A stretch of 64,000 nucleotides of DNA. It comes from Rhabditoides inermis (taxonomy: Eukaryota > Nematoda > Chromadorea > Rhabditida > Rhabditidae). Both the position numbers and the translations under genes were made by a program. The notes under the pieces are model-generated. The model had not been told where the DNA came from, searched no databases, and worked only from the letters and a program-made list of their open reading frames with translations. The DNA lies in NCBI GenBank assembly GCA_963966185.1, contig CAWZYM010000074.1:1-64000 (forward strand), written 5' to 3'. Positions 1 through 13,399 of this stretch are shown here, one piece after another. Position 1 is the stretch's first letter; every line of letters starts with the position of its first letter.

Positions 1-350
1 CATAATGAAAAAATACATTGTTTAACAAATCACAATATAAATGATATATTTATCTAGGATAGAACGTGAATTCACAATATAAATGGGTTTTCAATATTTT
101 TTAAGATAAAAGTAAACAGTGAAACAAGAAATCTGCATAAAGTACACTTATCCGACCAAAACACGTTGGATCTGATCGGAAGTGAGTAGATGACAAATCA
201 AACAATACTCCCACTTTCAGAATGTTATTTCACAGATGCGATCATTTCTCTCCTGTTATGGGCCAGGGCCAGTCGCTTCCGGTAGCGGCGCCGGAACTCG
301 CGTTCGCAGTGGCCGGGCGGGGCGCGCGCGCGAAGAGGAGCCCGGACGAT

Positions 351-1054
351 ATGGCAGACGTGTACACATACCTGGAAGACAACAAGGACCTGTACATCCG
401 CCGGCTCGCGTGTGCCGTCTCCATTGAGAGCGTCTCCGGCGATCCCACCAAGAGGGCAGAGTGCGACCGCATGGTTCTGTGGATGCAGAAGGTACGGCAC
501 ATTTTCTTGTAATAGGGTTATGATACCTGCAGTACCTGGACTCTCTCGGCGTGTCGACTAACCTCAAAAACCTCTCCTATCCGGTCGGAACCACTCCGCA
601 AAAGGACAAAGACGGAAACACAGTGCTTCTGCCAAAGGCGCTATTCGGACAGCTGGGTTCTGATGCGTCGAAGAAGACTGTGCTGGTGTATGGTCACTTG
701 GATGTGATGCCGGCTAAGCTCTCTGACGGATGGAACTTTGATCCTTTCCAGCTGCATCACGACCAAAAGAACGGAGTGCTCTACGGCAGGGGTACTGTAC
801 ATTCAAATGTGATACTGTAGGTATACTGTGTTTGCAGGCGCGACCGATGACAAGGGTCCCGTGATGTCGTGGATCAATGCCATCGAGGCTCTTCAGAAAA
901 ACAACATCGACATTCCCGTTAACATCAAGGTATGTTGATTATTAGGAATATTGAACTATACTTACTGCACTTGCAGTTCTGCTTCGAGTGTATGGAGGAA
1001 AGTGGATCGATTGGTCTGGCGGATCTGCTGCGCACCGAGAAAGAGTTCATGCAG

Positions 1055-1092
<38 letters not shown>

Positions 1093-1403
1093 GAGGAGAG
1101 AAAGAGAGGAAATATAGGGTTAGAGAGGAAAATAGAGAGAAAGAGAGAAAGAGAGAGAGAGAGAGAGAGGAAGAGAGAGGAAGAGAGGGAGAGAGAGAAT
1201 ATACCACCTAGAACATCGACTTCACTGTCATCTCCGACAACTACTGGCTCGGCACCTCCAAACCTTGCCTCACATTTGGTCTGCGGTAGGTCTTTCTGAT
1301 TGGTCCATATTCACTCCCTTCTAGTGGTCTCTGTTACTTCGACATTGAAGTATCGGGTCCTAACAGCGATCTGCACTCGGGAGTCCACGGCGGAGTCGTG
1401 TGA

Positions 1404-1443
<40 letters not shown>

Positions 1444-2187
1444 TCTCCGTACTGCCGGCTCAGTCGCGAGCCGATGTTCGATCTGGTGCACATCCTGAAC
1501 CAACTGGCTGACATTTATACTGGAGACATTCGCATCCCGGGTCTGTCGGAGCTCCGTCGCCCTCCCACACAGGCGGATAGGGACAGGATCGACAAGGTCC
1601 AATTCGATGTCGACAAGTACAAGTGAGTAAGAGGGGGCAGATCAGGTCAGCTCTATACCCCCTCTCACTCCCGCTTTCAGGTCACAGATTGGAGGTGCCT
1701 TCTATACGGAGTCGAAAACGGAGATTCTCGAGCGCCGTTGGTCGAAACCTTCTCTCTCTATTCACGGCATACACGGAGCGTTCAGCGAGAGCGGCACCAA
1801 GACGGTCCGCCTATCTCTCTCCCCCTCTCTCCCCCTCTTTCTCTCTCTCGCTCTCTCTCTCTCTCACTCTCTCTCTCACTCTCACTCACTCACTCACTAG
1901 CCCTCTCTTTCTCCAGGTGATTCCCGCCCGCGTGGTCGGCAAGTTCAGTATCCGCATCGTTCCTGACATGCAGCCAGAAAGGGTGAATCAGCTGGTGCTG
2001 GCTCATCTCGAGAATATCAAGAAGGAGCTCGCATCGCAGAACAACATCACGTGAGTATTGCATAAATGTGTGTGTTCGATGTGTATGTAGTTTCACCCCT
2101 CGCTCGTCCGGTCCGTACTGGCTGGGTGATCCAGACGATGAGCTATTCAAGGCGGGAGCGCGGGCCACCGAGAAAGGTGAGAGATGA

Positions 2188-2237
<50 letters not shown>

Positions 2238-2466
2238 AGAGAGATGGAGAGAGAGAGCGAAGAGAGAGAGTGAGGGGGGAGAGATGGAGATGGAGATGGA
2301 GATGGAGATGGAGATGGAGAGAGAGAGAGAGAGCGAGAGAGCGCGAACGAAAGAGAGAGAGAGCGAGAGAGAGAAGGAGAGAGCGAGAGAGATAGGGGAG
2401 AGAGAGAGGGAACGAGAGAGAGAAAGAGGGCGAGCGAGTGTGTGTGAGAGAGAGAGAGGGAGAGAA

Positions 2467-2529
<63 letters not shown>

Positions 2530-2824
2530 GAGAGAGAGCCCTTTTGCAGTGTTCGGCCAGCAGCCCGATTATACTCGCGAAGGAGGCAGCATCCCTGTCA
2601 CCAATGTTTTCCAGGCACGTTTTGCATATAGACAAAAGTAAAAGTCTTTTGTCGTCCATTTGATACGTATGCTTTTCTAGGATGTGACGGGGAAGCCGGT
2701 GATGCTGCTGCCTATCGGTCGAGGGGACGACATGGCTCATTCTACGAACGAGAAGATCGACGTCGACAACTACATGAAGGGAGCGCGTCTTCTCGCCACG
2801 CTCCTCCTTGAGCTGGCCGCTTAG
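351..2824 (+). CDS. CNDP2: Cytosolic non-specific dipeptidase (M20 metallopeptidase, CNDP2-like)
   Basis: Twelve exons: 351-491, 533-791, 838-929, 977-1054, 1212-1285, 1325-1399, 1464-1622, 1681-1804, 1917-2050, 2091-2176, 2550-2614, 2681-2824. They sum to 1431 nt (476 aa), against about 475 for animal CNDP2. Metal-site motifs of the M20 family are visible: GHLDVM, GATDDKG, the catalytic MEESGS pair, the dimerisation-domain [10 protein letters not shown] and the late REGGSIPVT. The family is known to hydrolyse Cys-Gly and other dipeptides in the cytosol using two Mn/Zn ions. The start at 351 ([13 protein letters not shown]) matches the family N-terminus; an in-frame ATG at 222 would add 43 unrelated residues and is less likely. 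Odd points: intron 11 begins with GC (2615-2616), intron 8 begins with the weak donor GTCCGC (1805), and introns 4, 6, 8 and 10 are largely GA or CT repeats. Identity is certain; exon edges at weak donors are inferred from family alignment. Confidence 0.95.
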
Positions 2825-5800
2825 ACACGTATTTTACAACTTACATTACTCCAGTTTCACTTCTTACATAAAGTTTATGCCCGCCGGATGCCTGGCTATT
2901 TCAATTCAGAAAGTGGGTCAGGCGAGTGAAAGGGGAAGAAATTGACCTGTACTCGTACCCACTTTCGCTGCTATTCACGAGTCGGCCTTGTGTGATTGAG
3001 GGGATTTCGATAGTGTCTTCGTGTTGGTTTCATTTGTGCGCAGCCAACCTATGCACTCAGTTGCAAGGGAGTTTCGATCTCAAGGGACGTCCAATTGTGC
3101 AACCAATTGTGTCGGGCGGACGAGTGGGCTACTCATCTACTCTCGTGCTCTTCACTACATTATATTACAAAGTAGACATAAACATTTTCAGCTATCTTTT
3201 AAAAAAATGAGGGAAATAATATGATAGTGCTCTCGAGGTACGATTTAAAAATTGTTATGCGCAAGTTAGATACCGTAAAGCACTCATTGCGCGTGACGTC
3301 ATTTTCGTAGTTTCGTTTTTTTAAAGACAGCTGATTGTGTTGATGTATTAGTAGTTCCGTATTTCAAGTTGTTAGTTGAACGTTTATTATAAGTACTAGA
3401 TTTTAAGAATATCGTGGATAGTTGCCTTGCGTGAGAAAGGCTTTTAGGATTTCCGTTGTTAGATGACAATTTGTATCAATCAATCCATAATTCACATAGT
3501 AACATGGCTGTTGTGTTGCTGTGGTGAATGGAAACACTTGACTCTCTGTTGTCGCTTTGTCGCCTTCGGCTGCGAGAGCCGTCGTCCCCACAGATGGTCC
3601 CTTTATGGCCCCCTTTCGATGACTCGTTACTCGCCATCATGTCTACTCCACATCCCTTTCTCAATCTCACAAATTATCTACTTACTCGAATGAGGTGGTC
3701 TTTTTGTTCTGTTAATACTTTTTTCGTTGCTTTTAGTTCTTGTTTATTCGCGGATTACGGTAGCAGGTACCATCGCCTTGCCATTTATATGCGTTGACCG
3801 TTGATACGCATGTGTGTTTCTTCATGGAAACGTTTTGTCATTCAACTTCTTCCGTACTCAATTATGTTCGAAATCGCGGTTGTCGTAACATTTGATGTAT
3901 GATATTCGTCTTTGGCGTGGCGATAAGCCTGCATGGCGCCCGCAAATCGCGCATTCATCATCTCCGCGCTACCAGTTGTGATGCAGATGCACCCTCCGCC
4001 TCTCCCTATCTCACTTCGCCCATCGCCCACCATAATTGATATGCAAATTTCGGACAAGCGCGGCGTCTTCTTACTCTTCCCCACTTCATTGTTTCATCTA
4101 GCCGCCCTTCACATACAATTGCTTGCTACCGCAATCTGCTTCGGATTATGCATCCGGTCGCGTTCTGCTTGACTATTGATATGTTTTCTATCTATGTACC
4201 TCTTTCCATGTTCACATGTTCACCTCTTCTTCGAAGCAGATGTCACCTAGGTACCAGTTGGTTGGCGGGAGCAGTTGGCTGAGCAGTCATTAGCCCATTA
4301 GGCATACATGCACACGCGGGTCAATTGGATTACAAAACATGGAGTCTCGGCTGCTGCTGCGCGCACGCGGGAATACACGGTGAAAGGTCGTAATTAGGCC
4401 TGCTGACAGCGCCTGGGACGAGTCATAGTCCGATTGGTCAATCATCCTCTACTTGCACACATCGCATCTTCCAGTAGTAGCTCCTCTTCCTTCAATTGAG
4501 TTCTCCTCACGAATTGCTCCTCATCGGTTTCACAATTGCACTATCCGAGTCTCAATTTGTGCAAATGGATTAGCGAAGGTTGCGCGCACATGTCTACAAC
4601 ATTGCGTCTTCAAGATTTCGTACTTTCCTGACTACCTTGTTTCATAGTATTTTTTAGTTACAACACGTAAACTACTCCCGTTCCGAATGGGATATACCGT
4701 GAGAACGCGTGCTTTCAGAGATCATGTTACATTACATGTTACCGGTAAGGTAGCTGGACGCGTGTGAATTGTTTCAACTTGAACCTTAGTCCTCTTCGTA
4801 GCGCGAATTCGAATACTCTCCCTTCCCTTCGGTCAGTGAGTCTCCCCCGGCAACCCAAAATATGCAACAGTCGCTGCAACTCTGCATACATTTATTCGCT
4901 CAGTTGAGGTAACAATAACCGTAGTGTGGTTACCAAGTTACCATTCACGAAACCCCTTGTTGCGCGTGAGAGTGGGCGAAAGAATCATCGCTCTCCTCCT
5001 CCGCTCTCCACTCCCCTATTCAAATTTCCTACCTGTGTTGTAATTCACCTGCTGTCTCCGCGCGAATTCTGATCGTGATGTCTGATTAGCGAGTCTAGGG
5101 ATGACTATTGAGTCTAGTACACTCACGCTCGCGATTCGGGATTACAATGTGTGCGTGAATGGCTCATTCGCAGCATCTCGTAAGAGTTGCCAACTCGGCG
5201 GCCGATGAATTGCAGAGTGCGTTGTGATATAGAATCAATCGTCTTCACTTCGTAAGCTGCGCTTGAGGTTAGGCTTTCGGAGGTTCCAGCTTGATCGTAA
5301 AGTGCGAGTTACGACAATGCAAGTTACGGGATTGTGAGGGCAAAAGTTTGGTGGGACGCAGTGAGTATGATGAATGTGATTTCGATGCGACATGTTTGGT
5401 CCCCGGAGGACGCGGCGAGAGTGTTGCATAGGGATCTTGTGAGGGGCTGGTGATCCGTCATATTCATCTCTATTTGGCCACAAGCCTAGTCCACCACGGG
5501 GACACCTGCAGTTTCTCAAAATGCTGAGTTGTTCGAGTTCTAGCATCAATCTCTCTTCGAGATGTTTCTACTGTCGCACTGGATATCCGGTATCTGGTAT
5601 CCTATCATGGGCGCAGACGTGTAGTGGACGGTCGGGAATCTCTCCCCTTAGAAAGGCGGAATGCGCAGCGTAAAAAGTACTCTCGACCTACTCGCAGCGA
5701 TTCGCAAGCAAAGTGACCGCCGTCCCGCCGACAAAACCCGAATCGGAAAGTTAGAGAAAGGTGGGCGAGATCCGGGTGGACTAGGCGGTAGCTGCTTGAA

Positions 5801-7079
5801 CTGCACACGTACTGTATGACCTTATACCAAAGGACATGGTCCCCATCATCACGGCTCGTGCTTATCGTCGTCCTTGGCATATTTGATGCAGCAATATCAT
5901 AACGATTATGAATCATGTCGGCTGGTATGGTTTGAACATGGATGCGCCGACCGTATACCAGGGGGATGTTTGGACTGTTTGCACGCCGGTGACTGTACAT
6001 TGAAACAATATCATATTTGAGATTGAGATCAACATACAGTTATGGTTTTATGGCTGTGCGAGATGCCATGGTCTCTTCGATCCGTCCGTCAGAAGTACAC
6101 TTGCATTACCAATGCGAGCCTGCCACATTTCGGTTATGTGGAGACGCTTCATGTAGAGAGATGCATTGTTGATGTGTCTCTCAAAACGAAGAGTTTCGCA
6201 GTTATGCATGCTCATCATTCGTCGCGCGCCCACAATCTGACATGTGCCACTTCTCTCGGCATCCGTCTTTGTCTTTTGTACAGCTGAATAACAGCTAAAT
6301 AGTTCGGGACTCGGGGTGCGTTGGTTATTCCGGGAATTCCACTTTTTGTGGCTGCGCGCCGCATCGCGGGCTGACCAAAAGGGCGTAGTGCGGAGGAGAC
6401 CGGTAAACTGTCTAGGCACAGCAGTCGCCTCTCAAACATCCGTGTACCCATATAGGCGAATGTGATTTGCTCGTTCGAATTCGCCCACTCATCTATGTCT
6501 AATCCGTTCTCGTTTAGTTCTCGCTTCGTTCGTAGTTTTTGGCTTTCGCCTATTGGTTGGCGCATGGTTACAGTAGTAGCAACGAAAACGAGTTATGCGA
6601 GCCAGCGACATGTCTGCATATCTCTCCTTTTCGCTGGCTCAGTATAGTCGTATTACGGTAGCGAAAGCTATGGTGTTGTATAAATTGTCGTATGCGACGC
6701 GAGATGGCTTTTGTGAATAATGAGGGAGCCTCGTGTGTCGCTTTCAAAAAGCGATGAGAGGTTGAAGGGATTGGAGTAACCATGGTAGGCTGGTAGTTGT
6801 CACCACCCGGCGACATCATTGCATGTTCCCTATGGAGATGTATGGAGTGGATGAATGCTCTCTCATGTCTTCGAGATTCGAGAAGAACTGCAGTCGTCTT
6901 TCCATTTTTCCACTGCACGTCCCATGCGTGTCACATGCGTCCTTCCAGCTACCCACGCGCTTTCGAAACCAGGTTTTGTCTCTAGTGGATCAGTTAGGTT
7001 GGCGTGTGTGGCAGACTGGTTGGTTTCATCTATCTCGGATCGCGAGAGATGCATTTCAAAGGCATAGAGAGAAGGATGT

Positions 7080-7119
<40 letters not shown>

Positions 7120-8880
7120 TGTGTGTGTGTGTGTGTGTGTGTGGGTGAGAAGCGGAGAGAGACAATGTGCGGGTTGTTGGCCGATGTCCAGCGAGTTCAC
7201 TCTCCACGTCACGCCACTTGCTATTTCCACTCACTCGACTCGATTCAATGTTGTAATCGTATGCGATCCGCGTAGATTACGTCTGCACCACAAGTGTTGC
7301 GATGCGAGCGAGTGCAACCTGGCTTGGATCCGTGATCCTTCATTGTCTCATCTTTGTCGGAAGCTGCTCCGTTGCTAATTGTATCAGTTCGGTTGGTCTG
7401 CTAATTCGGTTGCGTTGTCCGTCATAATATAAACCGAGTGCACTCTCTCACTAACAGCTAAACATACACACGAGTTGCAGCGTGGGTCTGCTGTGTTTAG
7501 ATGTTAGTACATTATACGCGCAAGAGAGAGAATGAGAGAGTGCGTATTTGTGTGGTGGATACTCTATCGAAGTATTTGAACTTGCTACGGGCGAGATCAA
7601 ACACTTTTTTGCGGTGGCGCTCGTTCTCTTCGAACTCCTGTCTCGTCAATGCATCGCTCCTTTTTGCGGGGCTAGAGTGGACTGTCGAGCGAGTTGTTTC
7701 TCGTCAGTCATTGTTTGGATTTGTATCGTCTTCCAGTCTGTTTCTGCTGGCGCAGTATGAATGACCTCACGTCTGTCGCTGCACTAAATCTCTCCATATC
7801 AATTACTCGCATCTCTGCGAGTAACCTTGTCGGCTGGTATGATACTCTCTCGGCTCCCTTCCAATAGTGCTCGTACCACATCGGTGCTGCCCGCCCATGA
7901 TATGTCCCGTTTATCATCTCTGTCCTACTTGTTGCAAGTTGGTGGCGAGAGGGTGGGGCGAGAAGGCGAGAACGAGAGGGCGCGTCGGGTTCGGGTATGC
8001 GTCTTGTCCTGGCTACTCCTGAATCGCCCTTCGGGATCGCTCGACCCACTTTCGCCCTCTCTCACAGACCGCATCTGCACTGATGTCCATTTATGAACTT
8101 GTCTCCCCGTGTCGTTTGATGATTTCGGGATTTTGACTTGCGCGCGCCGCTGGCCCCGCCCGATCGCATCTCTCCAACGCATGCATGTTGTGAAGAATAC
8201 CGGATTCGCAATTGTCAGCCCCAATATTGAAGGATGGGTGTACTGTAGTGTGTGAGTAAAGTATGGTCGCGTTAGCATGCGCCCTGAGGCGATGATGGTC
8301 CCCTCCGCTGATGCTCTCACTTCTCTCTCTTCTCTCTCGCTGCTGTGAACACTATGCAACTCGAACTCGTGACTGACTCTCGCACTGTTTCGCAGGCTAG
8401 AGAGAGTGAGTGAGTGAGTGAGAGTACGGTGAGTGTGCTGTTTACACAGTCGGTCGGCTCTGACCGTGCTCTGCTCGTCTGCGATGCGCTCTCTTCGCAC
8501 TGTCTCGTGTCTGATCTCTCTTGGTATTCTACACTCTCTCCTACCTGCTCTCACTCCCGCAAACACAACTACATTTTGTGACTCTGGAACGCTGCGCACG
8601 TTTTTCGGCGACTAGAGAGCCCTCGCCCCGTTTAGGATTGTTTCGGAGCTCTTTGTCATGCCTTTCAGCACAGACTCGTCTGACTTGTTACGGTATTTGT
8701 GTTTCTAAAAGTGAAAACGAGAATACCGTAGTCTCCTCTTCTCTCCGCCCATATTACGAGTTTCTATTGCATACATACTGTATCATTTCGATTTATCTCC
8801 AGTGTTCCTTGGTGACCGGTGTCTGTGCGCTCTCTCAATTTCACGCGTTCTCTATAATTTTATCTGCTTACATCCTTCAT

Positions 8881-8915
<35 letters not shown>

Positions 8916-11900
8916 GAGACTATGGGATGTTTCAAGTGTTATCAGTTCTCTTGGATTGATCTAGTAGTACGCCTCTTTTCTTCCCCGCAATGAATTACAT
9001 TCGCAATGTGCACGCTGTGACTACTAGAGTTGTTACACCAGTAGTAGAGAGCGGGCTCGCGCACGGTTGTATACACAGCAGCGGGGCTGGGGCCAGAGGG
9101 TGTTACTCGAGTAAACTCGACCCGTGCCGAGAGTTGTTTGTTCTTGTCATAGCCCCATTGACCGTGCCAAGTTGCAGCTACCCACTGCGAGTGCCAAGCG
9201 TCGCAGAGAACCCGTAGCTATGCTGTAGATTTTCGATTTGATGATGCGTCGCTGCCCGCATATGGATACCGGATTCTGTCGCTTCGCAAAGTTTCAAAGT
9301 CATCTGACGATATCCCTTTCCATCGAAAGCGAGATGCGGGTGGTTTGCGTGGCTCGGGGAGTTGTGAAATGTGAATTGAATGAAGCTATATGGGAGTAGA
9401 GGAGAGCGGAGAGTGGTATCTGTCTGTGCCAGCAGACAGTACAACTCGCGAGGAATTGCCACACAAAGGAGAGTGGAAATGGAAAGTGGTATTGTAGATG
9501 TCTGGCCCGTGTTTTCTACTTTCCGAAGAAAGAAGGATCTGAATAGGATGTCAACAGCCGGCCGGTGGCAGCTCATTATTCTAACTGAGTCTAATTCCGC
9601 AATGACTAGTGCTTTGTGTGAGTGTGGCAACTGTTTTGACCACTGCCGGAGTGAGCGTTCCGGGTGAGAGAGTGAGGGCGTGGTGATCGGCGAGAGATGT
9701 GGGCAATCGGAGAGACGCAGGCGTGTTCATTTCGGAGTGCGCAGTTAGTGAGTGTGAGAGTGGGAGGGAGGGAGAGGAGGGGGGGGGCGTCAGTTGCCCT
9801 TTGCCTGCCGGTTACTGGTAGTGTGTCTGGCCGACTGCCTGCGGGCGCAGCCGACCGCGCCCCCTCTTCCCCCACTTTGCTCTCTCGCCACGATTTCGCG
9901 AATCTCGAGTTCGGGTTGGGGTGAGATTGGAAGGCGGATATGTCTGTGGGTGTAGATGAATAGCAGGTATGTCCTAAAGTGCGCGTAAGTCGGTCATGGT
10001 GCGTCTGCGCGTCTCGGTCTCGCCGGGATGCGCGGTCTCTCGCCCGCCTCTCTCGTCTCTCTGCTCGCTGCACCCACCCCCATCCACCTGTGCATCTCCT
10101 ACCCAAATGATACTACTTGAAACATGCACGGGCGAGAGAGATTCGCCTGCCTGTCCTCGTTACCCTTTCGCGCGCGCCGTTCTCTATCTGCTCCCCTTCC
10201 TTCCCCTCCGCCGCCACCCCTATCTTGATCTATTCGCCCCTCTCGTGCTGGTCCCTAAAGGCGCTCGCTCGCCTTTTGGGTCATGTTTACTTTCCAACAA
10301 GTATCTGATACGGTAATCAATGATACCTCGTAGCGCGCCGTGCCGTCCTGATATCGCTGGTGATAAGGTTCAACTCGAAGAGTTGCAAGTTGTCTCCGCT
10401 CGGCAACGTTTCGCGGATTTTCTGCGATTGCGTAGTGAGTGTTTGTGTTTGACTATTGTGGATCTCCGGATGAGGCGCGTGGATCGTCCCATTGTGCATC
10501 CCTCGGGCGGTATCCGCGCGTGCGAATCGGCTGCGTGTACATGTATGTACTTGCAATGACCTACATATATGTAACAATCGGTAGAAGGGCGAGGCGAGAG
10601 AGGGAGAGAGAGGGACGTGTTATGTGTTGCATTGAATGGTATAGGTAGGTCAGGAAACGCGAGTTGGAGTTTAGCGTGCTCTACTCTCTCAGCCATTGTG
10701 TCCTTCCGATCTCGAACTCGAGACGATTCGCGCGTGTGATTGTTGTCGTTTCTGTGTCTACTCGTCTGTCTGTCTGTCTGCTGACCCCGCCAAGTTGCTA
10801 ATAGCCGTCTGCGCACCGCTGTCCGAATTTGGCGTGTGATAAGTGAGAGATATGGGTAACCGTTTTGCGGGTACTTGAGTAGCATCGTGCGGACATGGCG
10901 CGGTCAGCCGACCTTGGCTTCTCTACTTTCAGAGTACGTACTCGTTGGTTTATCTCGTTACACCGATCAGTGCAGGGCTGGCAGTAACGAGACGCCGATT
11001 CTCTCCTAGGCCTTTTCTATTCGCCCCGGCTATCCTTCTCCTTCGCTCCTCATATTCACACTGTGTACAGTGTACTTTCACAGCCGTGTTCCAGTGTAAT
11101 AGTAGTAGTGGCTTGATCCCTCGATTGCGTCGTATGCATATGCATGATGATGATGATGATGATGTGTTTGCATTTGCATATATTTGTTTGACCAGTCTCC
11201 CCTCACTTGCTTGCTCGCACTTACCCGTCCAATTACCCGCTGGGTGCAGTTTGACTTTCGAATTGGGATCTCGGCGTCGTCTCTCCGTAAGTAGTTTTGA
11301 ATTTGTGTCAACGATTGGGTGTACTTGAGTGCTGGCTGCACAGTTTTGTGTCAGTCAGTTCTGGCCGCGCGCTATCCCCGTTAGGTAATGACCGCAGGGT
11401 ACAGAACTGGGTCTCCTCCTCTCTCTCACTGCACACTCTCCGTGTACTGTATAATTTCGACACGAGACGGCTGATATTGTTGTTGTTCGTCCGGGCGGGC
11501 GGTGAGTTGCGCACGCAGTCGGCTGGTATTTATCCCTTTGGTCCGTTGCAATATCGGATCCCTTACAAGGTCATCCGGCGAGTTATGCCGCGTGTAGCCA
11601 ACGACGGAAGATGGTCCCCTCGAGATACGAATTACAGTCGGCGGGGATCGGTGGCGTATTGGATTGCGATGTGCGATTGTTTCATCTGCAGTGTGTTTGC
11701 TTGCGGACCACTGACCGTTGGGAGTGACAGTTGGAGCGGCGCAGTTTCCAAAAAGAGTTGCCTTTGTTTGTTCGCGCAGTGTCGTGACTCTCGGGCTGGA
11801 ACCGAATCGCCTCGCCTCTCCGACCGCATCATACTCGCATACTCGAGTCCCTTGTACTCTCTAGTGGCGTACAGTACTACTGATAGGGTATCAGTCAGTC

Positions 11901-13026
11901 AACGCGCAGTCGAGTGATAGTAGTAATCAGTTGGGCGAACTAGTTTTGCGATAGGGAGTACTGTAGGAGGTTTAGGGTGTGTGTGTTGTTATGATATATG
12001 GAGAGGGGCACATGTGAAGTGATATAGTGGGGTCGTTGTCTTTATTATTTGAAGCGTGTCGGCAGTGTCTGTGTGTGAGATGGATACCATCTGGAAGTGT
12101 TGTTATGATCCCCTCTCCGAAGTTGTTTACAGTTGGGCTGTATCCTTGTTCCCGGGTGCGAGTGAGCAAGGGAGTGAGAGAAGGGAACGAGGGAGGGAGC
12201 AGAGTGTGTCTTTGTCATCCCAATTGGTCTCGCATGTATGTGTGTGCTCGGCTCCCGCTAGCTTGCAGACGCGGGAAGAAGTATCATAGTGGTTGCGAGG
12301 AGGAGAGACGATTGGATTACGTAGTAGCCTCACGCCTTATAAACATATATAGGTTAAGGTTACAAGGTACAGCTCGAGTTTCATGCCCGCAAGGCGGCCC
12401 ACCGAGAGAGTGTGCGAGGAGGAGAGGGCGGGAGACGAGAGAGCGTGAGAGAAAGGGAAGCAGTTACTGTATACTGCGCAAACTGAAGCCCTAGACGGAA
12501 CAGCCCCCGGTGTGTTGCGTGTTGTGAGAGTGAGTAGTGAGAGTGCAAGTACTCGGTACTTGACACGGCCGCTACTGTAACTGCGAGCATATGTCGCTGG
12601 GTTGCGTGGTCCGTCCGTCCGTCCGTCTGTCACGCGCGGCGAGGTGTGAGTTTCTCCTGCTGTACTTGGAGGCGAGTCGTGCATTCAGCTGTCCAACTGT
12701 CCAGCCCGCGAGAGTTGACCGCGCGATTAGTACGATTATGTGTTTGTGTATTTGTAGAACCGGGAGTAGCGTGAGAGTGCGTAGAGAGTGTGGCGAGCGG
12801 GGAGGGCAGAGGTTGGGAGAGACCGGCGGACCCTCGGGGCGAGCCGCAACTGTCAAAAGAGTCAAAGTGTCCCGCCGTGCAGTAGCCCTCCCCTCGCTCC
12901 ATCTACTCTATTCCGTTGGCTACTCGCTTTGTCTTCTCGCTTCCTTGATTCCACCTCCAATACTGGGTCACGCTGCACTTGTAGCAAGTTTTTGTAGGGT
13001 AATGGGGTAGTTCTTGAGAGATTGTC

Positions 13027-13073
<47 letters not shown>

Positions 13074-13399
13074 CGATGAGTCTATTGCCCTTTTGAATCC
13101 GTCCATCTCCCTTTTCCATTGCCCGACTTCTGCCTGTAGGGTTTAGCTTATCTTTCACGGCTAATAGTTTCAAGTATCTCTCTCTCTCTGTGTCCGTCAT
13201 GTGTGTCTCAGATACTGCGATAATTTTGAATTGTGTGATTTCGCGCACCTTGATAACGGCCTCGTGTATCGATCCGCCGGTTTTGTATAGCGCATATCAT
13301 CACTCGTTCAATGTGTTGTTGTTGCAGGTAGACTCGTAGACTCACTAGAGGTAGGAAAGTCGTCGCAGCAGACGATAGCATCTCGACAGTAGAGCCACA
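2825..13399. other. About 10.5 kb with no recognised gene, upstream of the BED-finger gene
   Basis: I find no exon chain, RNA gene or transposon coding sequence that I can support here. Open frames up to about 200 codons (for example 11297-11917, + strand) show no recognisable motif and contain no matching partner exons. Simple repeats include (GA)n and (GT)n at 7085-7142, (CT)n at 8881-8913, (GAT)n at 11145-11163, and short TCTG and CCGT runs near 10760 and 12610. The region lies directly upstream of a probable transcription factor, so it may be regulatory or hold a long 5' UTR. A splice acceptor (TTGTTGTTGCAG, ending at 13327) sits 72 nt before the BED gene start codon, so at least one upstream non-coding exon or a trans-splice leader is likely. 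Confidence 0.5.

Noticed and set aside
2147..2740. 197-codon minus-strand ORF and similar long Ser/Leu or Arg/Glu ORFs
   Set aside because: They are translations of (GA)n/(CT)n microsatellites within dipeptidase introns; the real exons lie on the plus strand in another frame.
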